Shown piece by piece: positions 1-15,917 of a stretch of 64,000 bases of DNA. Below the pieces are notes generated by a model. The model saw only the letters and a list, made by a program, of their open reading frames with translations, had not been told where the DNA came from and ran no database searches. Within the stretch, counting starts at the first letter, position 1, and every line of letters begins with the position of its first letter. The stretch is from NCBI RefSeq assembly GCF_016735515.1, contig NZ_JAERQZ010000001.1, positions 3,398,746 through 3,462,745 on the forward strand. Direction: 5' to 3'. The translations under genes and the position numbers were made by a program. The DNA comes from Piscinibacter sp. HJYY11 (GTDB lineage Bacteria > Pseudomonadota > Gammaproteobacteria > Burkholderiales > Burkholderiaceae_C).

Positions 1-1
1 G

Positions 2-310
2 CAGCTGTGGCCGGCCCATGCAGCGCCCTTGTCGATGCTCTTCGCCACGCATGGGCCCTTGAAGGGACAGCTCATCGTGGCGTGGCACGGCCATCGCCCG
101 ACCGGCCGGCGGGTGGTGGGCTTTGCGGTGGACGGCCAAGGCCGCGTGGCCGCCAGGCCGACCGAGTGGCTGGCGGGGCGCGAGGCGGTGCCGGGCCAGG
201 CGCCGGTGGCCACGCCGGCGGGTGTCGCGCTCGACGCGCAAGGCCACCTCTGGGTCGTCGAGGACCGCAACCGCACCGTGCTCGTGCTGCTGCCGGACGC
301 TGCGCGCTGA
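2..310 (+). CDS. PQQ-type sugar dehydrogenase-like protein, C-terminal fragment
   Basis: The reading frame is open from the window edge and ends at a TGA, so only about the last 102 residues are present. The visible part has beta-propeller-like strands: a PAHAAPL segment, then [20 protein letters not shown] and a final [14 protein letters not shown] strand. This pattern is typical of the C-terminus of soluble glucose/sorbosone dehydrogenase-like proteins, which are usually periplasmic and bind PQQ. The catalytic and cofactor-binding parts lie upstream and cannot be checked. The gene ends 65 bp before queA on the same strand. The family call comes from the C-terminal pattern alone. Confidence 0.55.
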   Translation, partial: QLWPAHAAPLSMLFATHGPLKGQLIVAWHGHRPTGRRVVGFAVDGQGRVAARPTEWLAGREAVPGQAPVATPAGVALDAQGHLWVVEDRNRTVLVLLPDAAR

Positions 311-375
311 CTGCGCGGGGGGCGCGTGGAACAATGTCGCCCCGCTCGCCATCGAGGCCGGTCAAGCCTCCGATC

Positions 376-1437
376 ATGTCTGCCCGCGCTGCCTTCACCC
401 TCGCCGATTTCGACTTCGACCTGCCACCCGAGCTGATCGCGCAGCACCCTGCGCCCGAGCGCAGTGCGTCGCGCCTGCTGGACGGCACGCACACGCCGCC
501 CGTCGACCGCATCTTTCGCGAGCTGCCCACGCTGCTGCAGGCGGGCGACCTGCTGGTCTTCAACGACACCCGGGTCATCAAGGCCCGCCTGCTCGGCGCC
601 AAGGCCACCGGCGGGGCGGTCGAGGCGCTGGTCGAGCGGGTGTTGCCGAACCACGAGGTGCTCGTGCACCTGCGCGCGAGCAAGTCGCCCAAGGCCGGCG
701 CGCTCGTGCGCTTCACGAGTGGCGATGGCGCCAGCCACTTCGAGGCCGAGATGCTGGGCCGCGGCGGGCCGGAGGATTCGCTGTTCCACCTGCGCTTCCC
801 GAGCGAGCCCTTCGCGTTGATCGAGCGCCACGGCCACGTGCCGCTGCCCCCGTACATCACGCACGCCGACGACGCGGAAGACGAGCGCCGCTACCAGACC
901 GTGTTTGCCGCCAAGCCGGGCGCTGCGGCCGCCCCGACCGCCGCGCTCCACTTCGACGAAGGCGTGCTGGCCGCGCTGCGGGCGCGGGGTGTCGGCAGCG
1001 CCAGCGTCACGTTGCACGTCGGCGCCGGCACCTTCCAGCCGGTACGCGTGGACAACATCGCCGAGCACAAGATGCACAGCGAGTGGTTCGAGGCGCCGCA
1101 GGCCACGGTGGAGGCGATCGCCGCAACGAAGGCCGCGGGCGGCCGCGTCGTCTCGGTCGGCACCACCACCTTGCGCGCGCTCGAATCTGCGGCCCTCGGC
1201 GGCACGCTGCAGGCTGGCAGCCGCGACACCGACATCTTCATCACGCCGGGTTTCGACTTCCGCGTGGTCGACGTGCTCGTCACCAACTTCCACCTGCCCA
1301 AGAGCACGCTGCTGATGCTGGTCAGCGCCTTCGCAGGGTACGAACCCGTGATGGCGCTCTACCGCCATGCGGTCGCCGCTCGCTACCGCTTCTTCAGCTA
1401 CGGCGATGCGATGCTGCTCGCCCGCGCACGCGCTTGA
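376..1437 (+). CDS. queA: S-adenosylmethionine:tRNA ribosyltransferase-isomerase QueA
   Basis: The 353-residue product transfers and isomerises the ribosyl part of S-adenosylmethionine onto preQ1 at the wobble base of GUN-anticodon tRNAs, giving epoxyqueuosine. It starts [17 protein letters not shown] and carries family landmarks: [30 protein letters not shown], the HVPLPPYI segment near residue 160, TAALHFDEG and the GAGTFQPVR region. The length matches the usual 340-355 residues. The frame is open much further upstream, but ATG 376 fits the family N-terminus. tgt, which acts earlier in the same pathway, lies about 5 kb downstream on the same strand with unrelated genes between them. Confidence 0.96.
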   Translation: MSARAAFTLADFDFDLPPELIAQHPAPERSASRLLDGTHTPPVDRIFRELPTLLQAGDLLVFNDTRVIKARLLGAKATGGAVEALVERVLPNHEVLVHLRASKSPKAGALVRFTSGDGASHFEAEMLGRGGPEDSLFHLRFPSEPFALIERHGHVPLPPYITHADDAEDERRYQTVFAAKPGAAAAPTAALHFDEGVLAALRARGVGSASVTLHVGAGTFQPVRVDNIAEHKMHSEWFEAPQATVEAIAATKAAGGRVVSVGTTTLRALESAALGGTLQAGSRDTDIFITPGFDFRVVDVLVTNFHLPKSTLLMLVSAFAGYEPVMALYRHAVAARYRFFSYGDAMLLARARA

Positions 1438-1526
1438 CCCAACTGCTTGATATTTCGCACGACTTCGGCCGAATGGACGAGGCCCTGCGCCGCCTGGCGG
1501 CCCGGGCTGCACGGTAGGCTCGTCGC

Positions 1527-3818
1527 ATGAAGTTCCTGTTGGCCCTCGTGGGCCTGTGGCTGTCGCTGGCCGCCGGGCCCGCCGCGGCGGCGGACGCTGT
1601 CGTCGAGTTGCGGCAGGCCCATTTCTCCACCCTCGACGACACCTCGCCCGACGGTGCGCCCACGCCCGAGGTGGTGGTGAGCCTGCCCGACACCTGGCGC
1701 CAGCGCGGCCTGGGCACCACGGGCAAGGCGCACTACCGCGTGGAGTTCAAACTCGACGCCTTGCCGCAGCGACCCTACGGCCTGTCGCTCACGCGCATCA
1801 GCTCCACCCGCCGCGTCTTTCTCAACGGCCGGCTGATCGAAGACACCCACGCGCTCGGCTACGGCCACCCGGTGCGCGCGGTGATCCCCTTGCCGCCGCT
1901 GCTGCTTCGCGAGGGCGACAACGAAATCGCCTTCGACGTGGAGCACCGCATCCAGGGCGGCTTGTCGGCGGCCAGGCTCGGGCCCATGTCGGCGATCACC
2001 ACCGAAGAAGCGCACCTTGCCTTCCGCACCGACGAGCTGCCGCGCGGGCTCAACCTGGCCACCGGGCTGCTGGCCCTCTTGATGCTGCTGGTGCGCTGGC
2101 GCCGCCCGAGCGAGCAGGCGATGGGGCTCTTCGGCGGCCTCGCGCTGCTCGGCTCGGTGCGCAACTACAGCTATTTCATGGAGGTGAAGCTGTTGCCGGT
2201 GGCGGTGGGCGACTGGATCTACTTCAGCGCCCAGGTGTGGACGCTCTCGCTCTTCGCTGCCTTCGCGCTCAGCCTGCAGCCCGATGGGCGTCGGCCGCGG
2301 GTCGAACGCGCGATCCTCGTGGCCGCGTTGGTGCTACCGGTGCTCGCCGCGATCACCTCGCCCTTCGGCGGGCTCACGCCGATGCGCATGGTGGTCTATC
2401 CCTTCCTGCTGCTGGGCGGCATCGCCTCGCTGGCGATGCTGTGGCGGGCGATGCGGCACGACCGCTCGGCGATGAACGTCTCGCTCGTCATCGGCTTTGC
2501 GGTGCTGATGCTCTCGGGCGTGCACGACTACCTGTTCCAGCAGGGCGTGCTGCCGGTGACGGGCCAGTTCCTCATCCCGATCACCATGCCGCTCGCCTTC
2601 GGTGTCTATGCGCTGATGCAGCTCAACCGCTTCGTGCGTGCCGTCAACGAGGTGGAGGCGCTCAACCTCGAGCTGGAGCAGCGCGTGGCACAACGCACGC
2701 GCGCACTGCAGTCGGCCAACGCGGCGAAGACACGTTTTCTCGCCGCGGCCAGCCACGACCTGCGCCAGCCGGTGGCCGCCATCGGCCTGATGGTGAGCCT
2801 GATGCGCGAGCAGGTGGTGGCGCCGGCGCTGCGCAGGATGATCGACCGCGTCGACGAAGCCCTGGCCTCGATGGAGACGCTGCTCAAGGGCCTGCTCGAC
2901 CTGTCGCGCCTGGAGTCGGGCGCGGCGCGGGTGCGATTGGAGCGGGTGCCGCTGCAGGCGCTCTTCGATGCGATCGCGGTGCACGAGACCGAGGCCGCGG
3001 CGCGCAAGGGGCTGCGCCTGCGTTTCCGCCCGACGGCGCTCGCGGTGCGGTCCGATCCGGTGCTGCTCGAGCAGATCCTGCGCAACCTCGTCACCAATGC
3101 CGTGCGCTACAGCGAGCAGGGCACGGTGCTCGTCGCGGCGCGCCCGCGTGGCGGCCAGGTGCTGCTGCAGGTGTGGGACACCGGCATCGGCATCAGCGAG
3201 GCCGACCAGGCCATCGTCTTCGACGAGTTCGTGCAGGTCGGCAACCCCGCGCGCGAAAGCGCGAAAGGCCTGGGGCTCGGCCTGTCGATCGTGAAACGCA
3301 GCGCCGCGGTGCTCGGGCACCCGCTGCAGCTGCGCTCGCGCGTGGGCCATGGCAGCTGCTTCTCCCTGCTCGTGCCGCGAGCCGACGATGTGCAGCCCTT
3401 GCCGCCCGTGGCCACCGGGCCCGCACAGCCACTGGCGGGCCGCCGTATCACCGTGGTGGACGACGAGCCCGCGGTGCTCGAGTCGATGGCCGAGCGCCTG
3501 CGCGCCTGGGGTGCCGAGGTGCGGGCTCTCGATGGCCTGCCCGCGCTGCGTGCGAGCCTGCCGCCATCACCCGACGAGGGGGACTGCTACGCCGACCTGC
3601 TGATCACCGACCAGCGCCTGCCGGGCGGCAGCGGCCTGCTGGTGATCGAGCTCGTGCGCCAGCGCTGCGGCCCGCTGCCCGTGCTGGTGGCGACGGGCGA
3701 CACCTCGCCGGCCGACCTGTCCTTGCTGGAAGCGAGCGGCGTGCAGGTGCTGCACAAGCCCTTCCGGGCCGAAGCCCTGCTGGCGGCCGTCGAACAAGCG
3801 CTGGGCCAGCTCAGCTGA
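1527..3818 (+). CDS. Hybrid sensor histidine kinase with C-terminal receiver
   Basis: The 763-residue product begins with a signal peptide (residues 1-22) and an extracytoplasmic beta-rich region (about 25-165), which looks like the 7TMR-DISMED2 type of carbohydrate-like sensor fold. About seven membrane helices follow (about 175-370). Then come a short coiled coil, a HisKA domain with the H-box AASHDLRQP (His410), an ATPase domain with an NAVRYSEQG N-box and a GLGLGLSIV G-box, and a receiver domain whose acceptor Asp lies in LLITDQRLPGG. There is no HPt domain, so phosphorelay would need a partner. The next gene, on the opposite strand and overlapping by 8 bp at the 3' ends, is a LuxR-type response regulator. 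That is a plausible but unproven partner. The ligand is unknown. Confidence 0.88.
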   Translation: MKFLLALVGLWLSLAAGPAAAADAVVELRQAHFSTLDDTSPDGAPTPEVVVSLPDTWRQRGLGTTGKAHYRVEFKLDALPQRPYGLSLTRISSTRRVFLNGRLIEDTHALGYGHPVRAVIPLPPLLLREGDNEIAFDVEHRIQGGLSAARLGPMSAITTEEAHLAFRTDELPRGLNLATGLLALLMLLVRWRRPSEQAMGLFGGLALLGSVRNYSYFMEVKLLPVAVGDWIYFSAQVWTLSLFAAFALSLQPDGRRPRVERAILVAALVLPVLAAITSPFGGLTPMRMVVYPFLLLGGIASLAMLWRAMRHDRSAMNVSLVIGFAVLMLSGVHDYLFQQGVLPVTGQFLIPITMPLAFGVYALMQLNRFVRAVNEVEALNLELEQRVAQRTRALQSANAAKTRFLAAASHDLRQPVAAIGLMVSLMREQVVAPALRRMIDRVDEALASMETLLKGLLDLSRLESGAARVRLERVPLQALFDAIAVHETEAAARKGLRLRFRPTALAVRSDPVLLEQILRNLVTNAVRYSEQGTVLVAARPRGGQVLLQVWDTGIGISEADQAIVFDEFVQVGNPARESAKGLGLGLSIVKRSAAVLGHPLQLRSRVGHGSCFSLLVPRADDVQPLPPVATGPAQPLAGRRITVVDDEPAVLESMAERLRAWGAEVRALDGLPALRASLPPSPDEGDCYADLLITDQRLPGGSGLLVIELVRQRCGPLPVLVATGDTSPADLSLLEASGVQVLHKPFRAEALLAAVEQALGQLS

Positions 3819-4434
3819 GCCGCAGCCCCAGGCGCGCGGCGGCCACCACGGCCTGCGTGCGCGAGTTCGCGTCGAGCTTGCGGAAGATGGCGCCGAGGTG
3901 CGTCTTCACGGTCGACTCCGACAGCTCCAGTTCGCGACAGATCACCTTGTTCGACTTGCCGTGGATGAGCAGCTTGAGCACGTCGAGCTGGCGGGGCGAG
4001 AGGCCGAGCACCGTCTCTGCGGGCGGTGCATCGGCGCGCAGCCCGAGCACGCCTGGCGGCAGGTAGACGCCGCCTGCGAACACCGTCTCCAGCGCCGAGC
4101 GCATCGCACCCGGCTGTGAGGTCTTGGGGATGAAGCCGGCCGCACCTTCGTCGATGGCGCCGAGCACGGTCTCGGGCGTCTCGTCGGCCGAGAGCACCAC
4201 CACCGTCACCTCGGGCGCCGCATCGCGCAGGCGGCGCAGGCTCAGCGTGCCGCTGCTGTCGGGCAGGCCCAGGTCGAGCAGCGCGAGGCGGATGTCGGCC
4301 TCGCTGCGCAGCCGCTCGATCGCCTGGCCGATGCTGTCGACCTGCCGGATGTCCAGATGGGGGAATGCGTTGGCCATCAGGAGCGCGAGGCCTTCGCGGA
4401 AGAGGGGGTGGTCGTCGATGAGAAGCGTCTTCAT
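3811..4434 (-). CDS. LuxR/NarL-family response regulator
   Basis: The 207-residue product has an N-terminal receiver (MKTLLIDDHPLFREG, acceptor Asp54 in ALLDLGLPD) and a C-terminal LuxR-type helix-turn-helix (LSPRQLDVLKLLIHG, then SNKVICRELELSESTVKTH). It should bind DNA when phosphorylated. ATG 4434 is chosen because the receiver starts there; the frame is open 59 codons further but without receiver sequence. Its 3' end overlaps that of the hybrid kinase by 8 bp. The two genes are convergent rather than in one operon, so their partnership is inferred from proximity only. Confidence 0.9.
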   Translation of the reverse strand: MKTLLIDDHPLFREGLALLMANAFPHLDIRQVDSIGQAIERLRSEADIRLALLDLGLPDSSGTLSLRRLRDAAPEVTVVVLSADETPETVLGAIDEGAAGFIPKTSQPGAMRSALETVFAGGVYLPPGVLGLRADAPPAETVLGLSPRQLDVLKLLIHGKSNKVICRELELSESTVKTHLGAIFRKLDANSRTQAVVAAARLGLRLS

Positions 4435-4625
4435 GGGGTACTGCAGGGAGCCGGACGATTCTGCCCCGCGCCTGCGCGGCCTCATCGCCCACAAATGAAG
4501 TGCGAGCGTGATCTGTTGCGCACGATGGCAGCGCCCATCGGCCGTTTGGTTGAAGTCTCGCCAGGGCCTCGGCCGGCAAGCTGCCGCCACTCGTCTCAGC
4601 CCTTCATCCAACGGAGCACATGCAC

Positions 4626-8402
<3,777 letters not shown>

Positions 8403-8438
8403 GGTCGTCTCCTCATGGTGAGGTGACGATTCTTGTGC

Positions 8439-8459
8439 AAACGGCCCCAGAGGGGCCGT
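8439..8459 (-). terminator. Hairpin terminator downstream of argG
   Basis: An 8-bp perfect stem (ACGGCCCC / GGGGCCGT) with a 3-base loop lies 24 bp beyond the argG stop, read on the minus strand. The T run is only two bases, so termination may be partial or need Rho. Confidence 0.6.
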
Positions 8460-8483
8460 CGCCAGGGTGTCAGCGCTGAGGGC

Positions 8484-11793
<3,310 letters not shown>

Positions 11794-11812
11794 GAAAACT
11801 CCCTCCGTTGTC

Positions 11813-12505
11813 TTATTCGACTTGCGCTTCGAAGCCCGCCGGCAGGCGGTATTGCGCGCGTTTGGCATCGAAGCTCAGCACGTGCGTGGCCGACACCGGC
11901 TCACCGCGGAAGTGGCCGAGGCTCGTGATGCGCAGCGGGTAGGCTGCCACGCCTTCGCGCACCTCGACCTTCAGTCGGCGCGAGAAGTCGCTGCACACCG
12001 CCGGCGTGGCGTGGGCGCACTCGTGCGTGCCGGTGTTGCGCACGGTCGAGGTGACGTCGAGCGCCACCTGGAAGCCCGTCTCGCGCGGCACGTACAGGCG
12101 CGTGCCGCCGAGCAGGTAGCCCTGGCTCACCGAGGTCTCGCTGATCTCGAAGCCATAGAGGCTCGGCCCCAGCTGCAGCACGCTCACCTCGCCCGGCTGG
12201 CCCATCCGGCCGCTTTCCAGGCCGAGCTTCTGCGCGACGGGCTGCCAGCCCTCGGCGTCGCGCTTGAGCAGGTAGAGATCGATGCGGCCCGGGTCGTTGG
12301 AGGCCGACTCGCGGGCGCTGCGGGTGCACATCGCCAGCAGACGGTGCGGCTCGCCGCGCAGCCTGACGTCCTTCGATGCGCAGACGTCTTTCACGCGGGC
12401 GAGCGGGGCGTCGGTGCGTGCCGGGCGGGCCATCAGCGCGGCGGCGCCGAGAACGAGCGCCGACGTGGTGACGGCGATGAAGAGAGGGGAGCGGACAACA
12501 GACAT
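11813..12505 (-). CDS. Membrane-anchored or exported protein of unknown function
   Basis: The 230-residue protein starts MSVVRSPLFIAVTTSA, with one hydrophobic segment (about 6-24) that is either a signal peptide or an anchor. The rest is a beta-rich periplasmic domain with cysteine pairs (VCASKDVRL, LLAMCTRS, THECAHATPAVCSDF) that could form disulfides. ATG 12505 starts at the hydrophobic segment; upstream codons in frame are low-complexity. I do not recognise the family. It lies 31 bp after the DUF2145 gene and 19 bp before the LplT-PlsC gene, so it probably shares their transcript. Confidence 0.7.
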   Translation of the reverse strand: MSVVRSPLFIAVTTSALVLGAAALMARPARTDAPLARVKDVCASKDVRLRGEPHRLLAMCTRSARESASNDPGRIDLYLLKRDAEGWQPVAQKLGLESGRMGQPGEVSVLQLGPSLYGFEISETSVSQGYLLGGTRLYVPRETGFQVALDVTSTVRNTGTHECAHATPAVCSDFSRRLKVEVREGVAAYPLRITSLGHFRGEPVSATHVLSFDAKRAQYRLPAGFEAQVE

Positions 12506-12536
12506 GGGGGGCGATTGTGCAGGCGTGTCCCGCGGC

Positions 12537-13307
12537 TCAGCGTATGACTTGCACGGGGTTTCCCATGCCAGTTCTCGTGAGCCACGTGAAGACCGAGTCG
12601 ACGGTGACCGTCTCGATGCGGTCACGGAAGCGCTTCTCATCCGGGTGGTCGTCGAAGGCCACGTTGGCAGCCGTCACGCGCGCGCCGAGTCGCTTGAAGG
12701 CCGACAGGCGCAGCGTCGTCGGCTGGTAGCCCTCGCGCTGCAGCCAGATCTGGGAGCGCTCGCGCGTGGTGGCGCCCGGGTCCATCGCCATGGCGAGCGT
12801 TTCCACCGCCCACTGGTTCGACTGCTGGTAACGCTGCGCCCACGGGTACGCGACCATGTTGTAGCGCGGGGTGTGCAGGTGCGCGAGCTGCTGGTTGTCC
12901 TTCAGCGCCGGCAGCAGGCGGGCCTGCACGTCGGGGCGCAGCACCACCACGCCGGCCTGGTAGTCGTGCAGGTCGTCCAGGAAGAACTCGCCGAGGCCCT
13001 GGCGGTAGACGGCGGCGTGGGCCGTGCCGCACTGGTTGAGCTTGTGGGCCACGCGCCATCTGGCCCCGTCGCGGTAGGCCAGTCCCAGGTGCGAGTAGCG
13101 CAGGCCGTACTCGCTGAGGTCCTGCCCCGCGCGGGCCAGCACCACCACCTGCGCGCCGGTCGCGTCGAGCGTGCGGGCGGTGCGCTCGGCGAGGACCATG
13201 GCGCGCTCGATGTTGCGCGCCTCGGGCGGCTTGGGCTCGCAGGCGCGGCCCGCGTGGGCCAGCGGTGCGACGGCCAGCAGCAGGGCGGCCGCCCAGGTGC
13301 GCTTCAT
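12537..13307 (-). CDS. DUF2145 family exported protein, copy 1
   Basis: The 256-residue protein has a signal peptide (MKRTWAAALLLAVAPLAHA) and the features of the DUF2145 family: GLRYSHLGLAYRD around residue 70, NQCGTAH, the block YQQSNQWAVETLA, and WLQREGYQPT followed by FDDHP. The function of the family is not known; the invariant Ser-His of RYSH and the NQW block suggest an enzymatic or binding site. ATG 13307 overlaps the stop of the upstream small exported protein by 4 bp. A paralogue at 39064-39984 shares all these blocks and the same neighbour arrangement. Confidence 0.85.
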   Translation of the reverse strand: MKRTWAAALLLAVAPLAHAGRACEPKPPEARNIERAMVLAERTARTLDATGAQVVVLARAGQDLSEYGLRYSHLGLAYRDGARWRVAHKLNQCGTAHAAVYRQGLGEFFLDDLHDYQAGVVVLRPDVQARLLPALKDNQQLAHLHTPRYNMVAYPWAQRYQQSNQWAVETLAMAMDPGATTRERSQIWLQREGYQPTTLRLSAFKRLGARVTAANVAFDDHPDEKRFRDRIETVTVDSVFTWLTRTGMGNPVQVIR

Positions 13308-13717
13308 CGTGTCACCCGTTCGTTGTAGAGCAGCGCGGCGCCGATCTCGTTGGGGATGTAGGCGATCGCACGGCCCGCGGCCGAGAGCACCCAGCCGGCG
13401 CTGAAGGCGCTGACCGTCACCACCGTGCCGACGCCGATCGACAGCGCCGCCGCACCCTGCGTGCTGAGCGTGATGCTGGCGCGCGCGCCGTCGGACGCGC
13501 GTTCCAGGATGCACACGACGCCGGTGGCCGAGGCTTCGACGGCGACGACGGTGAGCATCGCGCCCGCCGAGAGGAACATCGCCGGCGCGGCGACCGACAC
13601 CGCGATGGGCAGCATCGACAAGGCGCTCGCGTCCGATGCGTTGGGACCGTGGGCGCGCGCCGGGGCGCTGACAGCCAGCGCGGCCGAGAGCATCAGGGGC
13701 AGGACGAGTCGTTTCAT
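13304..13717 (-). CDS. Small exported protein coupled to DUF2145 copy 1
   Basis: The 137-residue product has a signal peptide (MKRLVLPLMLSAALAVSAPARA). It continues with an Ala/Ser/Val-rich sequence with possible hydrophobic stretches, then a VEASATGVVCILERASDG segment and a C-terminal AGRAIAYIPNEIG. The start ATG 13717 has GAGGAGG a few bases upstream. Its stop overlaps the start of the DUF2145 gene by 4 bp, so the two are probably translationally coupled. A similarly sized exported protein stands in the same position before the second DUF2145 gene. I do not recognise a function. Confidence 0.75.
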   Translation of the reverse strand: MKRLVLPLMLSAALAVSAPARAHGPNASDASALSMLPIAVSVAAPAMFLSAGAMLTVVAVEASATGVVCILERASDGARASITLSTQGAAALSIGVGTVVTVSAFSAGWVLSAAGRAIAYIPNEIGAALLYNERVTR

Positions 13718-13728
13718 GGCCGCCCTCC

Positions 13729-14181
13729 TCATTCCGCCTGGCCGCGCATCGCCATGCCGTCGCGGCGGGCCTGGGCGATCAGCACGTCGTGCGCGTCGCG
13801 CAGCGTCTTGGCGAGCGTGAACACGCTCGAGATCAGGAACAGCCAGCACACGCCGAGGTAGGCCTTGTAGGTCGGGTTGATCTCCATGCGGTACAGGCCC
13901 CAGCCGGTGAGCGCCATTGCGAGCGCGAAGCCGCCCCAGACCACCAGGCCCCACATCGGCGTGTCGATGCGCCGGCCTTCGTTGTCGCGCACGTACTTGG
14001 CGAGTGCGAAGGCGGTGGACAGGCAGAACACGTAGCCCATCACCATGAACGCGCGGTCGAGGTCGGCGCCGGGCAGGTAGGCCAGGCCGGTGCCGCACAG
14101 CGTGGCGGCGACGCCGAACGAGACCCACACCTGGAGCTTCCAGGCCTTGGTGTCTTGGCGGGGGACGGTGGGGGTGTGCAT
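13729..14181 (-). CDS. YiaA/YiaB-family inner membrane protein
   Basis: The 150-residue protein has four hydrophobic helices in two similar halves: VSFGVAATLCGTGLAYLP with FMVMGYVFCLSTAFALAKYVRD, and GLVVWGGFALAMALTGWGLYRME with YLGVCWLFLISSVFTLAKTLRD. This doubled two-helix pattern with TAFALAK/SVFTLAK ends is that of the YiaA/YiaB domain. The molecular role is unknown. It is the first gene of a minus-strand run that continues through the DUF2145 cassette, 11 bp upstream of the small exported protein gene, and it diverges from the XRE regulator. Confidence 0.85.
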   Translation of the reverse strand: MHTPTVPRQDTKAWKLQVWVSFGVAATLCGTGLAYLPGADLDRAFMVMGYVFCLSTAFALAKYVRDNEGRRIDTPMWGLVVWGGFALAMALTGWGLYRMEINPTYKAYLGVCWLFLISSVFTLAKTLRDAHDVLIAQARRDGMAMRGQAE

Positions 14182-14309
14182 GAAATCCTCGGGTGGTTGA
14201 ACACGGGGCGGATGATCTGCACGCGGCCGGTCGAGCTCAAGCGTTCCAGGAGAGGTTGCGATTGGCCGGCTGGCTGGTATCGTTTGCCGATACTTTCAGG
14301 GGGTCCCCG

Positions 14310-15086
14310 ATGAGCACAACACAGGACCTCGTCACCGCGCTCAAGGCCGAGCTCAAGGCCGCCGGCATCACCTACGCCGAGCTGGCCGAGCACCTGGAGA
14401 TGTCGGAGTCGAGCATCAAGCGCATCTTTGCGAAGGCCGACATGCCGCTCTCACGCATCGACGACGTGCTGCGCGTGCTGAAGATGGATTTCGCCGAGCT
14501 CGCCCGCAAGGTCGCCGATGCCCAGCCGCTGCGCCGCGAGCTCACGCTCGAGCAGGAAAAGGCGGTCGTCGCCGATCGGCGCCTGCTGCTGATGGCCATC
14601 TGCTGCATGAGCCAGTGGACCTACGAGCAGGTGATCGCCACCTACACCTTCACCGAAGCCGAGTGCGTGAAGTACCTGACCCAGCTCGACCGGATCGGCA
14701 TCATCGAGCTGCGGCCGCTCAACCGCTACCGCCTGCAGCTGGCCAAGACCTTCCGCTGGCGGCCGCACGGGCCGGTGATGGCCTTCTTCCGCGAGCACGT
14801 CGTCGACGACTACTTCAGCGGCGGCTTCGATGGCGAAGGCGAGATGCTGATGCTGGTGCACGGCCAGGTGGGCCGCAGCCTCGCGGCCACCTTCATCGAA
14901 CGCCTGCAGCGGGTGGGACAGGACTTCGCGCAGCAGCACCTGGCCGACCAGCGCCTGCCGCCCGACCAGAAGCGGCCCTACACCTTGGTGGTCGGCATGA
15001 GGTCGTGGCTGTTTGCCGCGTTCCGCGACCTGAAGCGCGACGACACGCCGCTGCTGCCTTCGATGCGCACGGCCGAAGGCGGGTAG
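14310..15086 (+). CDS. XRE-family helix-turn-helix regulator
   Basis: The 258-residue protein has an N-terminal Cro/cI-type HTH (TYAELAEHLEMSESSIKRIF, about 21-40) and a long C-terminal region without an obvious ligand-binding motif. Start ATG 14310 has CAGGGGG 6 nt upstream. The gene diverges from the YiaA/YiaB operon, which it may regulate (inference). Its last 109 bp overlap the 3' part of the convergent AraC-type gene, so both proteins use the same DNA in opposite frames at their C-termini. Confidence 0.85.
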   Translation: MSTTQDLVTALKAELKAAGITYAELAEHLEMSESSIKRIFAKADMPLSRIDDVLRVLKMDFAELARKVADAQPLRRELTLEQEKAVVADRRLLLMAICCMSQWTYEQVIATYTFTEAECVKYLTQLDRIGIIELRPLNRYRLQLAKTFRWRPHGPVMAFFREHVVDDYFSGGFDGEGEMLMLVHGQVGRSLAATFIERLQRVGQDFAQQHLADQRLPPDQKRPYTLVVGMRSWLFAAFRDLKRDDTPLLPSMRTAEGG

Positions 15087-15868
15087 AAGCTGACCCTGCC
15101 GCTCGTGTAGAAGAACGTCGGCGAGGCGCCGTAGGCCTGCGACCAGATCTTCGAGAAGTGCGCCGAGTCGGTGAAGCCGGCGGCGGCGGCGATCTGCGTG
15201 AAGTTCAGGCCCGAGCCGAGCAGGCGTGCGGCGGCGCGGATCTTGAGCGACTGCGAATACTTGCGCAACGGCAGCCCCATCTCCTGCGTGAAGAGGTGCG
15301 ACAGGCGGTCGCGCGACAGGTGCACCGCCGTCGCCAACTCGGCGACGCCCAGGCTGTGGTCGTCTTCGAGCAGGTCGATCACGCGCTGGATGCGGGCGTC
15401 GAGCAGCGGCGGGCGGGGCAGCAGCTCCTGCGCGATGTCGAAGAGCCGCTGGAACAGCAGCCGGCAGGCGCGCGCACTCATCATCCCCTGGTTGAACACG
15501 TCGAGCGAGCTCGCCGTCGCAGAAAAGGCCTCGGGCGGCAGCACCAGGAAGCCGGGCTCGGGCAGGAAGGCGAAGGCACGGTAGAGCGGGTGGTTGGTCG
15601 ACGCGTCGACACACGCAAACGGCACTCCGCACGCCCGCAGCCGCTTGGCGGCGAAGGGCCGCACCGCCACCGCGCGCGCACGCTGCACCTGGCCCGCGGC
15701 TTCGATCTCGAAGCCCGCGTCGGTGAGGGACAGCAGCAGGCTCGCGCTGTGGCGCGAGCTCTTCGATTCGGTGCCGCTGCTGGTGTAGAGAAACCCGTCC
15801 TTGAAGAGACGGGTGCGCCCCACGGGTGCCGGGGCGGAGGGGCGCGAGCCGGTCAGGCGGTGTTCCAC
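14978..15868 (-). CDS. AraC-family transcriptional regulator
   Basis: The 296-residue protein has a variable N-terminal sensing domain and a C-terminal double HTH: VAELATAVHLSRDRLSHLF and NFTQIAAAAGFTDSAHFSK. The usual AraC domain would end near ASPTFFYTSG; about 35 more residues follow, and they are encoded opposite the end of the XRE gene. These extra residues (Ser/Arg-rich) may be a read-through tail without function. The start ATG 15868 is the only good one. The nearest candidate target is the secreted hydrolase gene just upstream on the same strand (inference). Confidence 0.85.
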   Translation of the reverse strand: MEHRLTGSRPSAPAPVGRTRLFKDGFLYTSSGTESKSSRHSASLLLSLTDAGFEIEAAGQVQRARAVAVRPFAAKRLRACGVPFACVDASTNHPLYRAFAFLPEPGFLVLPPEAFSATASSLDVFNQGMMSARACRLLFQRLFDIAQELLPRPPLLDARIQRVIDLLEDDHSLGVAELATAVHLSRDRLSHLFTQEMGLPLRKYSQSLKIRAAARLLGSGLNFTQIAAAAGFTDSAHFSKIWSQAYGASPTFFYTSGRVSFYPPSAVRIEGSSGVSSRFRSRNAANSHDLMPTTKV

Positions 15869-15917
15869 GGTGGCCTCCTGAATGCAGAGGATGGGTGGCG
15901 GCGGGGTGCTGGGCGCG

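Noticed and set aside
123..1517. Long open frames overlapping queA and the sensor kinase in other frames
   Set aside because: They are Arg/Ala/Pro-rich shadows produced by high GC; no domain or ribosome site supports them, and the same holds for the other long antisense frames in the window.
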